Below, in pieces: positions 6,478-13,390 of a stretch of DNA of 14,493 bases (positions are counted from its first letter, which is position 1; the number at the start of each line of letters is the position of its first letter). The stretch comes from an uncultured Sutterella sp. Lineage in GTDB: Bacteria > Pseudomonadota > Gammaproteobacteria > Burkholderiales > Burkholderiaceae_F. Under the pieces are notes generated by a model. That model did no database searches, was not told where the DNA came from, and saw only the letters and a program-made list of their open reading frames with translations. The stretch is taken from NCBI GenBank assembly GCA_900554675.1, contig USIM01000006.1, positions 1 to 14,493 on the forward strand, read 5' to 3'. Position numbers and translations under genes: made by a program.

Positions 6478-8463
6478 TTAGGCTAAGGGTTCATCGATAC
6501 GTTCGTTCTTACCTTGCAAACGCTTCGGCAAGAGGTGGGCGTACGGCAACAATGCGTTTTGGATAGCAAAACGGTCGGCGCCTTCGGCTTCCATCTTGGC
6601 ACGAATTTCGTCCACTTCGGCTTGACGGCGAGCGGTATCGGGGTGGTCGATGTAGTTCTTAGCACCGTAACCACGCCAGCCCGGGGGCAATTCCATCTTG
6701 TTAACATCGAGGTCTTCGTAGGAGAGCGTCGGCATCGTATCGCTTTCGTTCGTCCAAGAAGCCAACGTACGCTTCAACCACTTGCTGTCGTCACGGACCG
6801 GGTAGTCTTCACGGAAGTGAGCACCGCGGGATTCCGTACGGGTAGCAGCACCGACGGCGATGGCCAAGGCCAAGCGCAACATCTTTTGCGTGCGGTAAGC
6901 GTAGGTCAATTCGGCGTTAGCGCCCAATTGGCTCTTACAAGAAACATTGTAGGAACGCTTCAAGAGGTCTTCCAATTCGCTCACAGCGCTTTCCATATCA
7001 GCACCGCGACGGAAAATACCGATCTTGGAGGTCATGATGTCTTGCATGCGCGTACGCAACACCGTAGCGTCTTCCGTGCCCTTGCCGTTGCAGAATGCAT
7101 CGAGCTTGGCTTGTTCGCGCTTGATGAAGTCGTAAACGATAGAGGTCGGGATGTCGATGACGTTTTCGGCCTTTTCGCAGAAGTCAGCGATGTATTCGCC
7201 AACCAACATACCTGCGACAACCGTTTCAGCAACGGAGTTACCGCCCAAGCGGTTGAAACCGTGCATGTCCCAACAAGCAGCTTCACCAGCGGCGAAGAGG
7301 CCCTTCAATTGACGGCTTTCGCCCGTGTAGTCCGTACGAACACCACCCATCGTGTAGTGTTGTGCCGGGCGCACAGGGATCCATTCCTTCACAGGGTCAA
7401 CACCCAAGAAGTAGTGGCAGATTTCATAAACTTCACGCAAGTTGTGCTTGATGTGATGTTCGCCCAACAACGTGATGTCCAACCAGATGTGTTCACCGAA
7501 GCGGCTCTTCACACCCTTACCTTGGGCAATACGTTCTTCCATACGGCGAGACACGACGTCACGAGAGGCCAATTCCTTCTTTTCCGGTTCAACGTCCGGC
7601 ATGAAGCGGTGGCCGTCGGCATCACGCAACAAACCACCGTCACCACGGCAACCTTCCGTCACGAGAATACCAGCGGGGAAAATACCCGTCGGGTGGAACT
7701 GAACAGCTTCCATGTTACCCAACGTGGCAACACCCGTTTCCAAAGCCAAAGAGTGACCCGTACCTTCACAGATTTGAGCGTTCGTCGTCACGCGGAAGAG
7801 CTTACCAGCACCGCCCGTAGCGATAGCCGTAGCCTTAGCAACGTAAGCCATCAATTCGCCCGTGATCAAGTCACGAACGACAGAACCGTAGCAACGCTTG
7901 CCGTCGTGAATCAAAGCGATAGCTTCGACACGTTCAACAACCGGAACACGTTCAGCAATAATACGGTCAGAAACAGCGTTCAACATAGCATGGCCCGTGC
8001 CGTCAGACACGAAGCACGTACGCCACTTCTTCGTACCACCGAAGTCACGTTGACCGATCAAGCCAGCGGCTTCCTTGCGTTCCGTAATCGTAACGCGTTC
8101 GCCGTTAATAATAACTTGACGATCACCCGGGGTAATACGGCTCCAGGGCACACCCCAAGCAGCCAATTCACGCACTGCCTTCGGGGAGGTGTTCACGAAC
8201 ATGCGAACCACGTCTTGGTCGGCACCCCAGTCAGAGCCTTTAACCGTGTCAGCAAAGTGGACGTCTTCGTTGTCGCCCAAACCTTTAATCACGTTACCCA
8301 AAGATGCTTGCATACCACCTTGAGCGGCCTTAGAGTGAGAGCGCTTCGGCGGAACCAGCGACAAGACGATGGAGTCATGACCACGACGCTTGGCAGCAAC
8401 TGCCATACGCAAACCGGCCAAACCGCCACCAATCACCAGTACGTCGGTGTAGATGATTTTCAT
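6478..8463 (-). CDS. frdA: Fumarate reductase flavoprotein subunit FrdA
   Basis: Catalytic FAD subunit reducing fumarate to succinate. The ATG at 8463 gives 661 residues, near the 656 of Wolinella FrdA, and has AAGGAG 11 nt upstream; the frame extends to GTG codons at 8517 but without family similarity. Visible residues: dinucleotide-binding GGGLAG at 12-17; H43 in [11 protein letters not shown] for covalent FAD; H257, T269 (fumarate binding); R301 in ASRDVVSRR, the proton-donating arginine; H369 and R405 in NRLGGNS. The first five agree in numbering with the Wolinella enzyme as I remember it. Sequence blocks such as [28 protein letters not shown] and [18 protein letters not shown] also match that type, rather than E. 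coli FrdA. No frdC or frdD is adjacent. Over about 650 codons there are no TTA, CTA or TCA codons, a sign of strong expression. Confidence 0.96.
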   Translation of the reverse strand: MKIIYTDVLVIGGGLAGLRMAVAAKRRGHDSIVLSLVPPKRSHSKAAQGGMQASLGNVIKGLGDNEDVHFADTVKGSDWGADQDVVRMFVNTSPKAVRELAAWGVPWSRITPGDRQVIINGERVTITERKEAAGLIGQRDFGGTKKWRTCFVSDGTGHAMLNAVSDRIIAERVPVVERVEAIALIHDGKRCYGSVVRDLITGELMAYVAKATAIATGGAGKLFRVTTNAQICEGTGHSLALETGVATLGNMEAVQFHPTGIFPAGILVTEGCRGDGGLLRDADGHRFMPDVEPEKKELASRDVVSRRMEERIAQGKGVKSRFGEHIWLDITLLGEHHIKHNLREVYEICHYFLGVDPVKEWIPVRPAQHYTMGGVRTDYTGESRQLKGLFAAGEAACWDMHGFNRLGGNSVAETVVAGMLVGEYIADFCEKAENVIDIPTSIVYDFIKREQAKLDAFCNGKGTEDATVLRTRMQDIMTSKIGIFRRGADMESAVSELEDLLKRSYNVSCKSQLGANAELTYAYRTQKMLRLALAIAVGAATRTESRGAHFREDYPVRDDSKWLKRTLASWTNESDTMPTLSYEDLDVNKMELPPGWRGYGAKNYIDHPDTARRQAEVDEIRAKMEAEGADRFAIQNALLPYAHLLPKRLQGKNERIDEPLA

Positions 8464-8468
8464 AATTA

Positions 8469-8618
8469 CTTGGTCTCCTTGATCCAAGAGGGCCACCGGC
8501 TTGGCGGTTTTCACCACAAAACCGGCAGGGGTCTTCTTTATAAAGGTTCCCCGCGTTCGTATTGACGCTTTTTAACGAATAATCAGCCTCGGGGAAACCC
8601 AAGAGAGAGCTCTCTCTT
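8469..8618 (-). promoter_or_regulatory. Structured 5' leader of frdA
   Basis: Four structures precede the frdA start on the - strand. An 18-bp perfect palindrome of AAGAGAGAG/CTCTCTCTT is at 8601-8618. A long stem pairs 8590-8599 with 8545-8553 (9 pairs, one bulged A), with an inner TTCGT/ACGAA stem (8556-8560 with 8575-8579). A perfect 7-bp hairpin CGGTTTT/AAAACCG is at 8505-8524. Close to the ribosome binding site, a CTTGG (- strand, 8488-8484) can pair with CCAAG on either side (8504-8500 or 8473-8469), the latter looping out AAGGAG. This suggests post-transcriptional control but no known riboswitch is recognised. Confidence 0.4.
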
Positions 8619-9045
8619 TTGCAAGTCAGACTTCAAGTACTGAACCCCGGCTCGTTTTAAGGCAATCATTCTTGCGATCAAGTACGGACAAAAACTCCGT
8701 TAAATTCATCCAACTTAAGTTGTCAAATTAAGCTGAATCTCTTGTGAATCTAACGTTTTCAAAAACAAGTTCAACTCTAAGGATACAACAAAGCTCCGGT
8801 TGTTTACACAAACTACCGAAACCGTTTCTTCATTAGAGTCAAAACATATCTTAATTTCTCCAATCATGTCAGGCGATAAAACCCAAACTCTAAGCAGTCC
8901 CGAGAGTTTAGAGGTCTTAAGGCATAACACACATTAGGAATTACCCGAAGTTTACACCAAAGCAGACCCAAGAGTGCACTCTGCCTATTTTTGTAGCAGG
9001 TTTACTCGCACTTTATTGACGAAAAACATGGAAACAAACTTCTTC
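8619..9045. other. AT-rich intergenic region with no recognised gene
   Basis: Between the frdA leader and the ridA promoter I see no credible coding gene. A 71-codon open frame on the - strand (8715-8930) has no ribosome binding site or family features. Small inverted repeats exist (CTCTAA...TTAGAG, about 8890-8915) and TTGAC-GAAA-AACAT at 9016-9029 is a 7/10 FNR-like match. A small RNA or a long frdA leader could lie here; nothing decisive is visible. Confidence 0.4.
8698..8726 (-). promoter_or_regulatory. Weak candidate promoter for frdA
   Basis: On the - strand, a perfect -35 hexamer TTGACA (8726-8721) is followed after 17 bp by TTAACG (8703-8698), a poor -10. If real, the frdA leader is about 230 nt and carries all the stem-loops. 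I found no convincing FNR box near frdA. Confidence 0.3.
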
Positions 9046-9074
9046 TTAACAAAATCGTGATAGTTAATTATTAT
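9046..9074 (+). promoter_or_regulatory. Sigma70-type promoter for ridA-recG-oxyR
   Basis: TTAACA (9046-9051, 5/6 to consensus) and TATTAT (9069-9074, 5/6) are separated by 17 bp, the ideal spacing. Transcription would start near 9081, leaving a leader of about 70 nt before ridA. Confidence 0.6.
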
Positions 9075-9087
9075 TGGAAGATGAAAA

Positions 9088-9112
9088 TTAATAGATTTTC
9101 TCAATCTGTTAA
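9088..9112 (+). promoter_or_regulatory. Inverted repeat in the ridA leader
   Basis: TTAATAGATT (9088-9097) and AATCTGTTAA (9103-9112) form a 10-bp dyad with one T/G mismatch around a 5-base loop, just downstream of the predicted transcription start. It could be an operator or a leader hairpin. Confidence 0.4.
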
Positions 9113-9151
9113 GAATACGTTTTCACCTATATATAAATAAGGAGAACCGTC

Positions 9152-9529
9152 ATGGCTCATGACATCATTCATACTTCTGCAGCTCCTGCCGCCATTGGCC
9201 CTTACAGCCAAGCCACCAAGGGCATCGCCAATCTCTTTACGTCTGGTCAATTGGGCATTGACCCGGCCACGGGTGAGATTCCTGCCGACTTTGAAGCACA
9301 AGCTCGTCAAGCTTTTGCGAACTTAAAGGCCATCATTGAAGCTGCCGGCGGCAACATGGGCAACATCATGAAAGTGACGATTTTCTTGACGAACATGGCT
9401 GACTTCCCTGTTGTGAATAAGGTCATGGAAGAGTACTGCAGTGCTCCCTACCCTGCCCGCTCCTGCTTTGCGGTTGCCGCATTGCCCAAGGGTGGTGCCG
9501 TTGAAGTGGAAGCCATCGTCAGCATTTAA
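9152..9529 (+). CDS. ridA: RidA family 2-iminobutanoate/2-iminopropanoate deaminase
   Basis: A 125-residue cytosolic protein of the YjgF/YER057c/UK114 family, usually a trimer, which hydrolyses reactive enamine/imine products of PLP enzymes such as threonine dehydratase. Family marks: IGPYSQA at 15-21, SGQLGIDP at 31-38, and PARSCFAVAALPKGGAVEVEAIV near the end, with R103 (equivalent to the substrate-binding arginine, R105 in E. coli) and E118/E120. Length fits (E. coli 128). The ATG at 9152 has AAGGAG 7 nt upstream and a good promoter in front. It is the first gene of a ridA-recG-oxyR unit, 18 nt before recG. The strong site and biased codons suggest it is the best expressed of the three. 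Confidence 0.95.
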   Translation: MAHDIIHTSAAPAAIGPYSQATKGIANLFTSGQLGIDPATGEIPADFEAQARQAFANLKAIIEAAGGNMGNIMKVTIFLTNMADFPVVNKVMEEYCSAPYPARSCFAVAALPKGGAVEVEAIVSI

Positions 9530-9547
9530 TTTCTTTGGTTAGCAGCC

Positions 9548-11605
9548 ATGGCAGTGAGTCACTTCACTTTACGAAAAAAGGGGGAGAAATTAGCCCCCTT
9601 ATCAGATCGTTTGGCCAAATTAGGTTTGACGCGCGATTGGGATTACGTTTTTCATTTACCGCTTCGTTATGAAGACGAAACGAAAATTACGCCCATCCGA
9701 AACTTAATTGTTGGCGAAACCGCTCAGTGCGAAGGCGAAGTGATTCGTTGCGACCGAGTTCGTCGAGCTTCCGGCGAACAAATCCAAGCTATGATCAAAG
9801 ACGAGACGGCCACATTAACCGTTCGTCTGTTGCACTTTTACCCATCTCAAGTAAAGCAACTGGAGATCGGTAAGCGTGTACGTCTCTATGGCGTTGTCCG
9901 TGAAGGTTATCTCGGCACCGAAATGGTTCATCCGAAAATCAAAGTAGCCGTCGACTCTCAAGCCTTACCGACAACCTTGACTCCGATTTATCCTGCGGGC
10001 GAAGGCATTACGCAACCTTGGTTGAGAAAGCGCATTGCGCGCGCCTTACTTGACGTTGAAGTCACCGATCTTATTCCTAAAGACGTTACCGAACGATTGC
10101 ACTTACCGGCGCTTCGGGATGCATTGCGGTTTCTTCATCACCCTCCGGTCGGCGCCAATGAAGGCAGTCTCATGGATCGCACGGATCCGGCATGGGAGCG
10201 TTTAAAGTTTGATGAATTGGTCGCTCAGCAAATTGCTTTGCGTCGCAGCCGCCTTTTAAAGGCCCAAATGCGAGCACCACAAATTGCTCCCGCGGCAACG
10301 CCGATTACAGACCGATTATTGGCTTCCTTACCTTTTGAACTTACGAACGCCCAAAAGCGCGTGTTGGAAGAAATTCGTCACGACCTTGGTCGCATCATTC
10401 CGACCAATCGTTTGGTTCAAGGCGACGTGGGAAGCGGTAAAACCATTATTGCGGCCCTTGCGGCGACCGTTGCGATAGACGCAGGTTTTCAGGTCGCCCT
10501 CATGGCGCCCACGGAAATTTTGGCTGAACAGCACTACGAAAAGATTCGTTCTTGGTTAGAACCTGCGGGCGTTTCTTTGGCCTGGCTTGCCGGTAAGCAA
10601 AAGGTGTCAGAGCGCAACGCTAACTTGGAAAAAGTTTTGTCCGGCCAGGCGCAATTTATCATTGGTACGCACGCCCTAATTCAAGATACGGTGAAGTTTA
10701 AGAATTTGGGACTCGCCATCATTGACGAACAGCACCGCTTTGGCGTTGCGCAACGTTTAGCACTTCGCACAGCTCATGAGGACGCCCTTCCTCATCTTTT
10801 GATGCTCTCGGCCACACCGATTCCTCGCACACTTGCGATGAGCTATTTGGCCGATTTGGACGTTTCCGTTATCGATGAGCTGCCCATTGGTCGCAAACCC
10901 ATCGTGACCAAGCTCCTCAATCTTCAACGCAAGGATCAAGTCATTGCGTCAATCAGTGAACAAGTCCAATTAGGGCGCCAAGTCTATTGGGTTTGCCCCT
11001 TGATCGAAGAAAGTGAAAAGCTCGACTTAACGGCAGCCACTCAAACCTATGAAGAGATTTGCCAAAAGCTTCCCAACCTTTCCGTGGGATTAGTGCACGG
11101 AGCGCTTGCCAACGATGAAAAACAATCCGTTATGGAGCGTTTTAAAGAAGGTTCTTTAGACGTGTTGGTCGCCACAACCGTCATTGAAGTGGGCGTAGAC
11201 GTGCCTAACGCCACATTGATGGTGATTGAACATGCCGAGCGCTTCGGTTTAGCGCAGCTTCACCAATTGCGAGGTCGTGTGGGCCGAGGTGGCGAAAAGA
11301 GTTTTTGCATTCTTTTATACGGCGAACTCTCGGAAACTGGAAGAGAGCGACTCAAAGTCATTCGTGAAAGCACGGACGGCTTTGAAATCGCCCGACGAGA
11401 CCTTGAGATTCGAGGTCCGGGCGAATTCTTGGGCGCTCGTCAATCGGGGGTTCCCATGCTTCGTTTTGCTAACTTAGAAACCGATTCTCATCTGGTAGAG
11501 GCCGCTCGAGACTTTGCCAGTCAATGGTTAGATACCGATCCCGAGCGAGCCCAGCAGCATGCCAAGCGTTGGTTTGCTCAAGCTGAAAGTTTTTTGGAGG
11601 CCTAA
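9548..11605 (+). CDS. recG: ATP-dependent DNA helicase RecG
   Basis: A 685-residue (E. coli 693) branch-migrating helicase that remodels stalled forks, Holliday junctions and R-loops. An N-terminal wedge/OB region (about 1-200) precedes two helicase lobes: Walker A GDVGSGKT at 292-299, APTEILAEQHY at 320-330, DEQH box at 393-396, SAT at 421-423 with PIPRTLA, VATTVIEVGVDVPNA near 541-555, and QLRGRVGRG (motif VI) at 573-581. The TRG-type segment DGFEIARRDLEIRGPGEFLG follows at 610-629. The ATG at 9548 has only a weak ribosome binding site, so it may depend on read-through translation from ridA; an in-frame GTG lies two codons on. The 3' end holds the GGAGG used by oxyR. Essentially full length and intact. 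Confidence 0.97.
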   Translation: MAVSHFTLRKKGEKLAPLSDRLAKLGLTRDWDYVFHLPLRYEDETKITPIRNLIVGETAQCEGEVIRCDRVRRASGEQIQAMIKDETATLTVRLLHFYPSQVKQLEIGKRVRLYGVVREGYLGTEMVHPKIKVAVDSQALPTTLTPIYPAGEGITQPWLRKRIARALLDVEVTDLIPKDVTERLHLPALRDALRFLHHPPVGANEGSLMDRTDPAWERLKFDELVAQQIALRRSRLLKAQMRAPQIAPAATPITDRLLASLPFELTNAQKRVLEEIRHDLGRIIPTNRLVQGDVGSGKTIIAALAATVAIDAGFQVALMAPTEILAEQHYEKIRSWLEPAGVSLAWLAGKQKVSERNANLEKVLSGQAQFIIGTHALIQDTVKFKNLGLAIIDEQHRFGVAQRLALRTAHEDALPHLLMLSATPIPRTLAMSYLADLDVSVIDELPIGRKPIVTKLLNLQRKDQVIASISEQVQLGRQVYWVCPLIEESEKLDLTAATQTYEEICQKLPNLSVGLVHGALANDEKQSVMERFKEGSLDVLVATTVIEVGVDVPNATLMVIEHAERFGLAQLHQLRGRVGRGGEKSFCILLYGELSETGRERLKVIRESTDGFEIARRDLEIRGPGEFLGARQSGVPMLRFANLETDSHLVEAARDFASQWLDTDPERAQQHAKRWFAQAESFLEA

Positions 11606-11609
11606 TTCA

Positions 11610-12569
11610 GTGACATTAACCGAACTTAAATACATTGTGGCCGTCGCCCGTGAGCGTCATTTCGGTCGCGCTGCCGAGTCGTGTTTTATTTCTCAGCCCT
11701 CATTATCGGTGGCAGTGAAAAAACTCGAAGACGAATTGGGTGTTCATATTTTTGAGCGTCGCTCTCAAGAAATCTCGTTGACCCCTGTCGGCGAAACGAT
11801 TGTCGAACAGGCTCAAAAAGTTTTGGACGAAGTGCGCCACATTGAAGAGTTAGCCATCCAAGGGCAAGACCCTTTGATTGGCCCCTTGCGTGTGGGCGTT
11901 ATCTTCACGATCAGCCCCTACCTCACGCCGGGTTTGGTGCACCAAATGCTCGATCTTGCCCCCAAGATGCCTCTCATCTTGACGGAAAACTACACGAGCA
12001 ATTTGCTTGACCAACTTCGCAACGGTCAGATTGATGTCGCTATTATGGCTTTGCCCATTAATGAACCGGGCTTAATGTTGGCACCGTTGTACGATGAAGA
12101 TTTTGTGGTAGCCGTTCCGAAAGATCATGCATGGGCGCACGAATCGGTCATTCACAAAGAAGATTTGCGTGAAGCCAACCTTTTACTCTTAGGTAAGGGG
12201 CACTGCTTACGCGATCAAATCTTAAACGTGTGCCCGGAAACCAATATTTTGCGCGGTCGCATCTCTTCCATTCAAAAGACGGTTGAAGGGTCATCCTTGT
12301 TGACAATTCACCATATGGTGGCACAAGGCTTAGGGATTACGGTATTGCCAAGCTCAGCGCTAAAGGAAACCAAGGATGATGACTTGGTGCGTGCCATTCC
12401 CTTTGAAAAACCGGCCCCGACTCGCCGTGTGATCATTGCTTGGCGCAAGACCTTTAACCGCCTTCCTGCGATTGAGATGATTCGTAAGGGCGTAGCGAGA
12501 CTCAATTTAGAAGGTTGTAAGACGCTTAACTTACCGCCCGTGAGTTCGATCAGCGCTCCGAACGAATAG
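11610..12569 (+). CDS. oxyR: LysR-type hydrogen peroxide regulator OxyR
   Basis: A 319-residue LysR-family regulator: winged helix-turn-helix at about 1-60 (FGRAAESCFISQPSLSVAVK, 18-37), linker helix, then a two-lobe regulatory domain. It is assigned to OxyR because the redox pair is exact: GHCLRDQ with C199 and a second Cys at 208, the same numbers and 9-residue spacing as E. coli OxyR, which form the peroxide-induced disulfide. A GTG at 11610 is taken as start, 4 nt after the recG stop, with GGAGG inside the recG end 9 nt upstream; the open frame reaches back to an ATG at 11559 inside recG with no family match. The recG/oxyR pairing is known in several proteobacteria. In an anaerobe it would defend against oxygen exposure; no katG, ahpC or dps is in the window. 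Confidence 0.92.
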   Translation: MTLTELKYIVAVARERHFGRAAESCFISQPSLSVAVKKLEDELGVHIFERRSQEISLTPVGETIVEQAQKVLDEVRHIEELAIQGQDPLIGPLRVGVIFTISPYLTPGLVHQMLDLAPKMPLILTENYTSNLLDQLRNGQIDVAIMALPINEPGLMLAPLYDEDFVVAVPKDHAWAHESVIHKEDLREANLLLLGKGHCLRDQILNVCPETNILRGRISSIQKTVEGSSLLTIHHMVAQGLGITVLPSSALKETKDDDLVRAIPFEKPAPTRRVIIAWRKTFNRLPAIEMIRKGVARLNLEGCKTLNLPPVSSISAPNE

Positions 12570-12588
12570 AACGCTTTTTAGAAGTGGC

Positions 12589-12626
12589 AACGCCGCCATT
12601 TTCTCTTTGGCGGCGTTTTTCGTTTT
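12589..12626 (+). terminator. Intrinsic terminator of ridA-recG-oxyR
   Basis: Perfect 10-bp GC-rich stem AACGCCGCCA (12589-12598) and TGGCGGCGTT (12608-12617) with a 9-base loop, followed by TTTCGTTTT on the + strand. It starts 19 nt after the oxyR stop codon. The opposite strand lacks a T-run right after the stem, so it probably works in one direction. Confidence 0.9.
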
Positions 12627-12630
12627 AGGA

Positions 12631-12801
12631 CTATTTGTTTTCGTTGGCTTTTTGCGTCATGTTGTCGCCCATCTTACCGATGGCTTCGCTCACATGCTCT
12701 GAGCCTTTTTTCAAGTCTTGACCGAGACCGGCCACTGTATTGCAACCCGTCAACGCAATCAAGCTTCCAATCATGGCAAACACAATAAGAGACTTCTTCA
12801 T
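12631..12801 (-). CDS. ecnB: Entericidin A/B-family small lipoprotein
   Basis: A 56-residue lipoprotein: basic start MKKS, hydrophobic stretch, lipobox LTGC with the modified Cys at about residue 20, then NTVAGLGQDLKKGSEHVSEA, the pattern C-N-T-x-x-G-x-G-x-D-x-x-x-x-G of entericidin A/B. The mature part is only about 37 residues, hydrophilic and rich in Lys, Asn and Glu. In E. coli, EcnA/EcnB act as antidote/toxin lipoproteins; many bacteria, as here, have one copy and its role is unclear. The ATG at 12801 has AAGGAG 6 nt upstream and is preferred over a start 12 codons earlier. It is downstream of the GNAT gene by 43 nt and may be read from it or from a promoter in that AT-rich gap. The a/b assignment is uncertain. 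Confidence 0.85.
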   Translation of the reverse strand: MKKSLIVFAMIGSLIALTGCNTVAGLGQDLKKGSEHVSEAIGKMGDNMTQKANENK

Positions 12802-12844
12802 TTCGTACTCCTTAAACACAGAAATTATTGTTTTCAATCACTAT

Positions 12845-13342
12845 TTATTGTGGCTCAAAAGCCATTACAACGTCATCTAATGCTTGCTTAAAAGCATCGT
12901 ACTCTGTGACTGATAGTTTACGACTCGATGACAATACATGAAGCGGATGCGAAGCAAAATCCTTACGATAAGGAGGGTGATAGTGTGCAAAATCATTTTG
13001 CACAAAACCTTGTTTTTTGTAAAAACGTAACCGAGCCTTTGATTTCTCATCCACAATCGGATCAATCTCCAAAATCACAACCTTTTTGCTGTGTTCAACA
13101 AAGGTAGCCATAATCCGAGAACCGTATCCCTTACCTCGTAGCGACTCAGATACCGCAAAATGTTCAATATAGACACATTGATCGAATGTCCAGGCTGCCA
13201 CGAATCCAACAAACTGCTGCTGATCCTCAAAGAGGGTAATACTGTAGCGATCATCCGCAAATGCCCTATTTTGTTGATCTAACGTTCTTTGTTCGAAAAT
13301 AGGAAAACTCGTCCGATACAACTTAAGAAAAGTTTCAAACAT
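12845..13342 (-). CDS. GNAT-family N-acetyltransferase
   Basis: A 165-residue protein with the GNAT fold. Motif A, which binds acetyl-CoA, is visible as VSESLRGKGYGSRIM (R-x-x-G-x-G), preceded by the acidic/hydrophobic strand YIEHFAV and followed by motif B ending in RFYKKQGFV. An N-terminal SFPIFEQR recalls the SFPxxER box found in some uncharacterised GNATs. The substrate is unknown. The ATG at 13342 is chosen because it sits just before that box and has TAGGA 8 nt upstream; an alternative ATG pair at 13387/13384 starts 3-6 nt after the proC stop but lacks a ribosome binding site. Codon use is unlike its neighbours, with AGA, AGG, CGG, GGA and ATA codons, which may mean acquisition from elsewhere or low expression. 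Confidence 0.85.
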   Translation of the reverse strand: MFETFLKLYRTSFPIFEQRTLDQQNRAFADDRYSITLFEDQQQFVGFVAAWTFDQCVYIEHFAVSESLRGKGYGSRIMATFVEHSKKVVILEIDPIVDEKSKARLRFYKKQGFVQNDFAHYHPPYRKDFASHPLHVLSSSRKLSVTEYDAFKQALDDVVMAFEPQ

Positions 13343-13390
13343 CGGATGCGTCCTACCCGTCAGACAATTTTGACGCAATGGCATCATGAT

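Noticed and set aside
6514..8565. Very long open frame (about 680 codons) on the + strand across frdA
   Set aside because: It is in codon register opposite frdA and stays open only because frdA avoids TTA, CTA and TCA. Its translation shows no family features and it lacks a ribosome binding site.
8715..8930. 71-codon frame on the - strand in the frdA-ridA gap, considered as a possible FrdC remnant or small gene
   Set aside because: No ribosome binding site, no hydrophobic helices or heme-ligand histidines, no similarity I recognise.
9016..9029. TTGAC-GAAA-AACAT as an FNR site in the frdA-ridA divergent region
   Set aside because: Only 7 of 10 matches and not at a useful distance from either candidate promoter; mentioned in the gap entry only.
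9132..9137. TATAAA just before the ridA ribosome binding site as a -10 box
   Set aside because: A start from there would leave almost no leader and would damage the ribosome binding site; the 9046-9074 promoter fits better.
11559..11609. Upstream ATG extension of oxyR by 17 codons
   Set aside because: It lies inside recG, does not match the LysR N-terminus, and the GTG at 11610 has a well placed GGAGG.
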